From contig DDWF01000318.1 of assembly GCA_002345845.1 (NCBI GenBank), positions 2,234-15,114 on the forward strand: a stretch of DNA of 12,881 bases. The letters run 5' to 3'. The stretch comes from Betaproteobacteria bacterium UBA2293. Its GTDB lineage: Bacteria > Pseudomonadota > Gammaproteobacteria > Burkholderiales > Rhodocyclaceae. A model generated the notes under the pieces. It was not told the DNA's origin. It was given only the letters and a program-made list of their open reading frames with translations, and did not search any database. Both the position numbers and the translations under genes were made by a program. Positions within the stretch are counted from its first letter, which is position 1, and each line of letters starts with the position of its first letter. Positions 8,195 through 12,881 of this stretch are shown in pieces.

Positions 8195-8971
8195 GTGAGG
8201 CAGCGTCTTCTGGCCGCCATGGCAGTCCTCATGCGCATGCTGCTGATGGCTGCCGGCGCCTGCATTTACCCCGTTTTTGCCGCCGATCTCACGCTACAGA
8301 CCGTGAGCCTGCAACTGCCGGCGGGGACTGCGGAGGTCGATGTCTATTGGCCGGGCAGCACGACGAAGGCACCGCTGGTGATCGTCGCCCACGGCTTCTC
8401 CCGCAGTCGGCAGAACATGGCCGGCTGGGGCCGGCATCTCGCCGGCGCGGGCTTCGTTACCGTTGTTCCCGATCTGCCGGCATGGTCCGACCATGCGCGC
8501 AACGGCCTCTTCCTTTCGCAACTGCGCGAGCACCTGCTGAGCGATCCTGCCTGGCAGGCGCGGATTGACCCGGCGCGGGTCGGGCTATTGGGCTTTTCCG
8601 CCGGCGCCCTGGCCAGCCTGCTGTCGGCCGCCGCCTCTCCGGGGCTGGCCATCTGGGTCGGACTCGATCCGGTCGATCATCAAGGTCGCGGCGTGCACGC
8701 CGCCGCCATGCTTCAGTTGGCCGCTGTCGTGCTGACCGCCGAGCCGTCAGCCTGCAACGCGGATGGCAACGCCCGCGACATCGTCGCCGCCTTGCCGCAA
8801 GGTGAACATTTCCGCATTGCCGGTGCCGTGCATGTCGATGGCGAGTGGCCGACCAGCTGGCTGGCCGAACGCGTGTGCGGCCGGTCGACGGAGGAGAAGC
8901 GCCGCGCCTTCCAGGAGCGGGCGACCCAGGCGCTGAAAGACGCATTCGCCTCGCCGGCAGTGAATTTCTGA
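8195..8971 (+). CDS. Putative exported alpha/beta hydrolase (dienelactone-hydrolase-like)
   Basis: Alpha/beta-hydrolase fold protein of 258 residues from the GTG. A hydrophobic N-terminus ending in PVFA followed by ADLTLQ (cleavage about residue 29) suggests export to the periplasm. Oxyanion-type HGFSRS lies at 66-71 and the nucleophile elbow GFSAG at 133-137 (Ser135). The acid may be D158 (GLDPVD) and the catalytic histidine H205 or H213 (VHVDGEWP); these two are guesses. C187 and C228 could form a disulfide. The substrate is unknown; an esterase or similar is likely. The start is uncertain: GTG 8195 has AAGGA only one base upstream, while ATGs at 8219 or 8231 lack a ribosome site but still leave a signal peptide. 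It sits alone between the tRNA terminator and its own terminator. Confidence 0.8.
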   Translation: MRQRLLAAMAVLMRMLLMAAGACIYPVFAADLTLQTVSLQLPAGTAEVDVYWPGSTTKAPLVIVAHGFSRSRQNMAGWGRHLAGAGFVTVVPDLPAWSDHARNGLFLSQLREHLLSDPAWQARIDPARVGLLGFSAGALASLLSAAASPGLAIWVGLDPVDHQGRGVHAAAMLQLAAVVLTAEPSACNADGNARDIVAALPQGEHFRIAGAVHVDGEWPTSWLAERVCGRSTEEKRRAFQERATQALKDAFASPAVNF

Positions 8972-8989
8972 CCCGGCTCCGGGGGCCTC

Positions 8990-9009
8990 AGCCGCTTTCC
9001 GGCTTTTTT
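8990..9009 (+). terminator. Intrinsic terminator after the hydrolase gene
   Basis: Stem AGCCG (8990-8994) with CGGCT (9000-9004), loop CTTTC, followed by a run of T to 9009. It begins 19 bases after the hydrolase stop and ends just before the stop of the convergent MarR gene at 9013. Confidence 0.8.
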
Positions 9010-9012
9010 CCG

Positions 9013-9513
9013 CTAGGCCAGTGGCGTTTCAGGCGGCTTTTCGGCATCAACAACTTTCCGGAGCAGCGCGCATAGCTGGGCGATTTCATCCCGCGTCAGG
9101 GCGCCGCGAAGCCACTGGCCGGTACCGGCCATCATCTCCTGCATGGCCGCCTCGATGGTCTGGCAGCCGGTTGCCGAAAGCTGTACCGGTTTGACGCGCA
9201 GGTCATCGGATTTTTGCGAACGCTCGACCAGGCCGCGTTCCGCCAGTTGCAGCATGACCTTGGTCAGGCCGCCGGAGGTGATGACCACCTGGTACTGGAT
9301 CTGCGAAGGCGTCATCTGATGCGGCGCCGGGGCGTTGCGCAGGGTGGCGAGGACGTCGAACTCGGCCGCCGACAGGCGGAATTTTTCCAGCACCGGCTGC
9401 ATGGCGGCCAGCGAGCGCCCGTGCGCCCATTGCAGGGCGAGAAACAGCGGCGAAATCTCGGGATCGAGGGCGCTGTCCCACTGATGGGTCTGCATGCTGG
9501 TGTTTCTGGCCAT
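9013..9513 (-). CDS. MarR-family transcriptional regulator
   Basis: Dimeric winged-helix DNA-binding protein of 166 residues, normal for MarR. Order: an N-terminal dimerisation helix (about 20-45), then LSAAEFDVLATLRNAP (47-62), the recognition helix region SGGLTKVMLQLAERGLVER (80-98), the wing with SDDLRVKPVQLSATG (102-116), and C-terminal dimerisation helices. There is no cysteine near the N-terminus, so it is not an OhrR-like peroxide sensor of the usual kind; its ligand is unknown. ATG 9513 is chosen because AGGAG lies 8 bases upstream; ATG 9495 is a poorer alternative, and a much longer upstream frame would run into the reductase gene. It is divergent from the ferric-reductase-like gene across 103 bases with an inverted repeat, the usual layout of a MarR protein repressing itself and its neighbour. 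Confidence 0.92.
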   Translation of the reverse strand: MARNTSMQTHQWDSALDPEISPLFLALQWAHGRSLAAMQPVLEKFRLSAAEFDVLATLRNAPAPHQMTPSQIQYQVVITSGGLTKVMLQLAERGLVERSQKSDDLRVKPVQLSATGCQTIEAAMQEMMAGTGQWLRGALTRDEIAQLCALLRKVVDAEKPPETPLA

Positions 9514-9555
9514 AGCCGCGACTCCTGCGCTCGTTGATAGCGGGAAATGTTTCGT

Positions 9556-9584
9556 ATTGTAAGTTATCTTGCGAGAAAGATAAT
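9556..9584. promoter_or_regulatory. Overlapping divergent promoters for the MarR and reductase genes
   Basis: On the plus strand TTGTAA (9557-9562, 4 of 6) and GATAAT (9579-9584, 5 of 6) are 16 bases apart and face the reductase gene. On the minus strand TACAAT (9561-9556, 5 of 6) is a good -10 facing the MarR gene, with only a weak -35 at about 9583-9578. The two promoters therefore lie back to back over the same bases. Assignments are by eye. Confidence 0.45.
9564..9583. promoter_or_regulatory. Inverted repeat, probable MarR operator
   Basis: TTATCTT (9564-9570) and AAGATAA (9577-9583) form a perfect 7-bp inverted repeat around 6 bases, a 20-bp dyad. Size and symmetry fit a MarR dimer site. 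It covers the candidate -10 of the reductase promoter and the upstream part of the MarR promoter, so binding would block both. Confidence 0.6.
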
Positions 9585-9616
9585 CGCTGGGTAGTCTGTA
9601 TGCAGGACAAATACAG

Positions 9617-10954
9617 ATGGATGTTGCAATGAAAACGATCAAGTACCTGCTTTGGGGTGGCCTGGCCTGCATCAGCCTGTTGTGGTGGGCGGTCGACCAG
9701 ACCGATTTTCTCGCCCTCGACGGCCTTTTCGCCTGGCGCAATGTGCTGGTCCAGTATTCCGGCATCGTCGGCATCGGCGTCATGAGCTTGGCCATGATGC
9801 TGGCCGTCCGCCCGGTTTTTCTCGAACGCTACGTCGACGGCCTGGACAAGATGTACCGCCTGCACAAGTGGCTGGGCATCACCGGTCTGCTGGTTTCGCT
9901 CAGTCACTGGCTGCTGGCCAAGGGGCCGAAATGGGCTGTTGGCTTCGGCTGGCTGGAACGCCCGGTGCGGCCGCCGCGGCCCAATCTGCCGGAGGGGTCG
10001 TTACAGCAGATTTTCGCCAGCCAGCGCGGTCTGGCCGAAGGCGTCGGCGAGTGGGCGTTCTACCTTGCCGTCGTGCTGATGCTGCTGGCGCTGATCAAAT
10101 ACTTTCCCTATCGCCGCTTCTTCCAGACGCATCGCCTGCTGGCGGTCACCTATCTGGCCTTCGTCTTCCACGCCGTGATCCTGCTCAAGTTCGATTACTG
10201 GGCAAGTCCGCTGGGTGCGGTGATGGCGGTCATCATGGCGCTGGGCAGTGTCTCGGCAGTGCTCAGCCTGCTGCGCAAGCGGCTGGGTGGTCGGCGGGTG
10301 GCGGCCGAAGTGACGGCTGTCGACTGGCAGCAGGAAATGGGTGTGCTGGCGGTGGACCTGCGCCTGGGGGCCGGCTGGCCCGGTCACCAGGCGGGGCAGT
10401 TCGCCTTCGTCACCTTCCATGCCGACGAGGGGCCGCATCCCTACACCATCGCTTCCGCGTGGGCCGGTGATGGTCATGTCCGCTTCCTGATCAAGGGTCT
10501 GGGCGACTACACGAAAGCCTTGCCGTCGCGTCTGCGGGTCGGTGACCGGGCGGTGCTGGAAGGCCCTTACGGCCGCTTCAACTTCGCCGGCAGCGGTGGG
10601 CGCCAGATCTGGATCAGCGGCGGCATCGGCATCACCCCCTTCGTCGCCCGCATGCAGGCGCTGGCTGGCAGTGGTGGCGGGCAGCCGGTGGACCTCTTCC
10701 ACAGCAGCGCACAACTGACACCGGAGATCAGCCGTCGCCTGAATGAGGATGCGGCGCGGGCGAAGGTCAGGCTGCACCTGTTCCACGGCCGCAAGTTCGC
10801 CATCGCCGATCTGCTGAACGGCATCGACGACTGGCGCAATGCCGACATCTGGTTCTGCGGCCCGGCCGCCTTCGGACGCCAAGTGCGCGAGCGCCTGCTG
10901 GCCCTCGGCCTGCCGGCGCAGCGCTTCCATCAGGAGTTGTTCGAGATGCGCTGA
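9617..10954 (+). CDS. Ferric-reductase-like transmembrane flavocytochrome
   Basis: Integral membrane electron carrier passing electrons from NAD(P)H via FAD to haem b across the membrane (ferric reductase/NADPH oxidase superfamily); 445 residues. The N-terminal half has about six membrane segments (8-25, 46-65, 83-101, 148-163, 172-191, 198-218). Two helices carry histidine pairs spaced like the haem ligands: H83/H97 and H172/H185. The C-terminal half is a ferredoxin-reductase-type module: FAD motif HPYTIAS (274-280), pyridine nucleotide motif ISGGIGITPF (333-342), WFCGPAAFG (412-420) and a terminal ELFEMR. The ATG at 9617 has AGGA 9 bases upstream; ATG 9629 is a possible alternative. It is probably controlled by the divergent MarR gene. 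True acceptor (ferric iron, oxygen or another partner) cannot be told from the sequence. Confidence 0.9.
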   Translation: MDVAMKTIKYLLWGGLACISLLWWAVDQTDFLALDGLFAWRNVLVQYSGIVGIGVMSLAMMLAVRPVFLERYVDGLDKMYRLHKWLGITGLLVSLSHWLLAKGPKWAVGFGWLERPVRPPRPNLPEGSLQQIFASQRGLAEGVGEWAFYLAVVLMLLALIKYFPYRRFFQTHRLLAVTYLAFVFHAVILLKFDYWASPLGAVMAVIMALGSVSAVLSLLRKRLGGRRVAAEVTAVDWQQEMGVLAVDLRLGAGWPGHQAGQFAFVTFHADEGPHPYTIASAWAGDGHVRFLIKGLGDYTKALPSRLRVGDRAVLEGPYGRFNFAGSGGRQIWISGGIGITPFVARMQALAGSGGGQPVDLFHSSAQLTPEISRRLNEDAARAKVRLHLFHGRKFAIADLLNGIDDWRNADIWFCGPAAFGRQVRERLLALGLPAQRFHQELFEMR

Positions 10955-10957
10955 GGC

Positions 10958-10978
10958 CGGCGTGGGCAAGCCACGCCG
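10958..10978. terminator. Hairpin between convergent genes, possible bidirectional terminator
   Basis: Perfect 8-bp stem CGGCGTGG (10958-10965) with CCACGCCG (10971-10978), loop GCAAG, 3 bases after the reductase stop and 21 before the stop of the convergent DUF1254 gene. Neither side has a T tract, so it may only protect 3' ends or block read-through weakly. Confidence 0.45.
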
Positions 10979-10999
10979 TCGTCAGCTGGATCATGTGTC

Positions 11000-12406
11000 T
11001 TACTGCTTTTGCAGCGCCGGCGCCTTCCATTGCCCGGAGAGCGCCTCATCCTTCGGCCAGTAGAGGCGCAGGGCGATCCAGAACGGACCCTTGGGCGATG
11101 GCAGCCAGTTCGATTCCCTGTCCTTGCCCGGGCTTTCGTTCTGCACCAGGATGGTCAAGCCGCCGTCGGCATCGCGCTTCATTTGCGGCAGCATCGGCGA
11201 GTTGATCAGGTAGCGGTTGAGTGGATTGGCATAGAGCAGGCTGGCCGGCAGTTCGTACATGGTGGCCGACCAGAAGGCAGAGACCGGCGGCAGTTGGTCG
11301 GCGGCGAAACGCAGCACGTAGCGGTTGCTGCCATCGAGCCGCTGGCCCTGGTGGTCGACGCGATAGGCCGGATACATGGCCTCGGCGGCGGAGTTGCCCC
11401 AGATTCCGAGGACGGCGGCGGCAAAGCGGTAGGCATAGTTGTTCTGCAGATGCTCGCGGGTGCCGAACACGTCGCCCGAGGTCAGCTTGCCGGTGGCGAC
11501 CAGCTTGTTGATTTCGCCCAATTCCTTCCAGGCGTCGGCCATACCATCCTGGAACGCCTGTTTTTCGGCGGCGCCCAGCGTGCTTGCGTCGAAGCGCTTG
11601 CCGGCACCGATGCCGACCTTGGCGAAGCGGCTCATCAGCTCTTTCTCGCTGGGGTGCGTCGGGCAGAACTGGAGCACGAAGTTGAGGATGTTGAAGAAAT
11701 CGAGCGAGGTCTTCTGGGTTTCCGGCGTCAGCGGATCAACGTAGGCGATTGGCGGTGCGGCCGTCGGCGCGCGCTGGCCGAGGAAGGCCGACAGTGGCTG
11801 TGCCTTGTAGGCCGCCTGGATCTGGCGCACCTTGTCGATTTCGCCGGGATTGAACAGTTGCGTCCGGTAGATCGCGATGCCCAGTTCGGTTTCCGAGCGC
11901 ACCACATGACTGATGCCGGCCGGTGTCTTGCCTTGCCAGCGCGGACCAACGAGCAGGATCTTGCCGCCATCATTGCCGGTCGTCCGGCTGCCGACATAGG
12001 CAAAATTGAAAGTGTAGGCATCGACGAACTGGATCGAGAAGTAGCGGTCCTTTTCGATGGCCGGTACGGTCAGCACCAGCGGCTCGGTGCGCAGGTCGAA
12101 GGCGAGCATCGAATAGGGCGTGTCCGAATTCGGCGTCTGGACGGCCTTGTCTTCCGGGGTGAAAACGCGGCCGATGCTGGAAAGCTGGTTGGGCGGTGCC
12201 TTGTACTCGCGGTTGTTCTTGTCGACCGTGTAGGCATGCAGGATCCGGTAGCTGTCGACGATCGGGAAGCCGTAGGTATAGGCCTCCTTGGCGATGGCGC
12301 GGATTTCGGCCGGCGGCACCGGCAGGGCAGCCAGGGCCGGTGCCGCCGCACCCAGGAAGCCGATGCCGGCAGCGAGGCCGAGGGCCAGTTGCTTCAGGTT
12401 TTTCAT
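11000..12406 (-). CDS. Exported DUF1254/DUF1214 domain protein
   Basis: Function unknown. 468 residues with a clear signal peptide (MKNLKQ, hydrophobic stretch, cleavage after ALA at about 26), so probably periplasmic. The N-terminal DUF1254 region covers about 38-180 and holds EAYTYGFPIV (41-50) and TPNSDTPYSMLAFDLR (91-106). A middle helical part follows (about 225-345). The C-terminal DUF1214 region spans about 350-455, with SAFWSATMYE (376-385) and NWLPSPKGPFWIALRLYWP (433-451). The start at 12406 is chosen for the signal peptide and for GGAGG 10 bases upstream; an in-frame ATG at 12436 precedes that ribosome site. It lies 68 bases after a second protein of the same family on the same strand, most likely in one operon. 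The two-domain layout is known across bacteria, but I know of no firm biochemical role. Confidence 0.9.
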   Translation of the reverse strand: MKNLKQLALGLAAGIGFLGAAAPALAALPVPPAEIRAIAKEAYTYGFPIVDSYRILHAYTVDKNNREYKAPPNQLSSIGRVFTPEDKAVQTPNSDTPYSMLAFDLRTEPLVLTVPAIEKDRYFSIQFVDAYTFNFAYVGSRTTGNDGGKILLVGPRWQGKTPAGISHVVRSETELGIAIYRTQLFNPGEIDKVRQIQAAYKAQPLSAFLGQRAPTAAPPIAYVDPLTPETQKTSLDFFNILNFVLQFCPTHPSEKELMSRFAKVGIGAGKRFDASTLGAAEKQAFQDGMADAWKELGEINKLVATGKLTSGDVFGTREHLQNNYAYRFAAAVLGIWGNSAAEAMYPAYRVDHQGQRLDGSNRYVLRFAADQLPPVSAFWSATMYELPASLLYANPLNRYLINSPMLPQMKRDADGGLTILVQNESPGKDRESNWLPSPKGPFWIALRLYWPKDEALSGQWKAPALQKQ

Positions 12407-12474
12407 GTTGCTTGATCCTCCATGGTCAGGGGGCACCTGATGAGAGCGGGTGGGGGCCTCGGCCGGTCTGGCGA
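12407..12474 (-). other. Short intergenic gap between the two DUF1254/DUF1214 genes
   Basis: 68 bases with the GGAGG ribosome site of the downstream gene (12421-12417). No T-tract terminator or convincing promoter is visible on the minus strand, which supports co-transcription of the two genes. Confidence 0.5.
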
Positions 12475-12881
12475 CTATTTGACCAGTTCGATTTCGTTCA
12501 GCTTCCAGGTCTTGTCGAACCAGGGCTCGAGCGGACCATAGAGGCGGAACAGCATGTTCCAGCCCTTGCCGGGGATGGTCTGGATCCAGTTGCGCTCCAT
12601 GCCGGCCGGTGCCTTGGGCCCGAAATAGACGTCCACCGAACCATCCTTGTTGACCACCAGACCCTTGTCCAGGCTGCTCACCTGCGGGAAGGCCTGGTCG
12701 GTCTGCAGCATCGAGCGGGTCTGGTTGTCATAGACGATGGCCGACCAGAAATCCTTCACCGGCGCCTTTGGCGCAACCCGCAGGCGATAGGTCTTGCCGC
12801 CATCCAGCGGCTTGCCCTGGGCATCGACGATGCCGACGGCGTACTGCGAACCCTGGCCGACCATCTTCGCTTCCATGGCCG
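12475..12881 (-). CDS. DUF1214-type protein, C-terminal part (cut by right edge)
   Basis: Only the last 135 codons are in the window; the frame is open to the right edge, so the methionine at 12876 is probably internal. It matches the DUF1214 region of the neighbouring complete protein: KDFWSAIVYDNQTR corresponds to SAFWSATMYE, and ERNWIQTIPGKGWNMLFRLYGP corresponds in place to the other's NWLPSPKGPFWIALRLYWP block. Before that comes YAVGIVDAQGKPLDGGKTYRL, the counterpart of the neighbour's YRVDHQGQRLDGSNRYVLR. A DUF1254 domain and signal peptide probably lie beyond the edge, but this is not seen. The clear sequence difference between the two copies indicates an old duplication or separate recruitment, not a recent tandem copy. 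Stop is TAG at 12477-12475. Confidence 0.88.
   Translation of the reverse strand, partial: AMEAKMVGQGSQYAVGIVDAQGKPLDGGKTYRLRVAPKAPVKDFWSAIVYDNQTRSMLQTDQAFPQVSSLDKGLVVNKDGSVDVYFGPKAPAGMERNWIQTIPGKGWNMLFRLYGPLEPWFDKTWKLNEIELVK

Noticed and set aside
7962..8198. Open frame running through the tRNA gene and its terminator
   Set aside because: It crosses the tRNA-fMet cloverleaf and the intrinsic terminator, so it cannot be a normal protein gene; only its last 12 codons are mentioned as a possible leader.
8195..8290. Hydrolase as a lipoprotein through the cysteine at residue 23
   Set aside because: The residues before the cysteine (MAAGAC) lack a proper lipobox leucine at -3, and a good signal-peptidase I site follows a few residues later.
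9514..9795. N-terminal extension of the MarR gene
   Set aside because: The frame stays open upstream of 9513 but would run across the shared promoter into the reductase gene; AGGAG before ATG 9513 and the normal family length fix the start.
11009..12415. 468-residue open frame on the plus strand opposite the DUF1254/DUF1214 gene
   Set aside because: Same extent as the real gene, codon-phase shadow; no family motif and no signal peptide, whereas the minus strand encodes a clear exported family member.

Overview
The window is GC-rich, densely packed chromosomal DNA from what looks like a betaproteobacterium. The protein styles (a HAMP-type chemoreceptor, Pst/Pho proteins, tandem DUF1254/DUF1214 proteins) would fit the Rhodocyclales (Dechloromonas/Azonexus-like), but that placement is an impression from sequence style, not a search result. 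There is no insertion sequence, phage gene, CRISPR array or plasmid function, so this reads as ordinary core genome plus a small accessory tail.

Layout. (1) 1-1229, minus strand: the N-terminal 409 codons of a methyl-accepting chemotaxis protein that continues past the left edge. (2) 1230-1441: a divergent intergenic region holding an orphan terminator-like hairpin, a Pho box and the pst promoter. (3) 1442-7906, plus strand: a seven-gene phosphate regulon, pstS-pstC-pstA-pstB-phoU-phoB-phoR, with short or overlapping junctions except after pstS, where two strong hairpins lie. (4) 7931-8100: an initiator tRNA-fMet gene with its own promoter and intrinsic terminator. (5) 8195-8971: a probably exported alpha/beta hydrolase ending at a terminator. 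(6) 9013-10954: a divergent pair, a MarR-family regulator (minus) and a ferric-reductase-like flavocytochrome (plus), sharing a short promoter region with a perfect inverted repeat. (7) 11000-12881, minus strand: two tandem DUF1254/DUF1214 proteins, one complete and exported, the other cut by the right edge.

How the genes work together. PstS captures periplasmic phosphate, PstC/PstA form the membrane channel and PstB drives import with ATP. PhoU relays transporter status to the sensor kinase PhoR, which phosphorylates PhoB. PhoB~P should bind the Pho box before pstS and so drive the whole operon, including its own gene. Sensor, transporter and response are thus wired into one transcript, unlike the split pst-phoU and phoBR operons of E. 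coli. The right half has no visible link to phosphate: the MarR protein probably represses itself and the reductase, and the DUF1254 proteins are of unknown function.

No clearly new system stands out. The items most worth a second look are the MarR/reductase promoter dyad, the tandem hairpins between pstS and pstC, the orphan hairpin before the Pho box, and the tandem DUF1254/DUF1214 genes.
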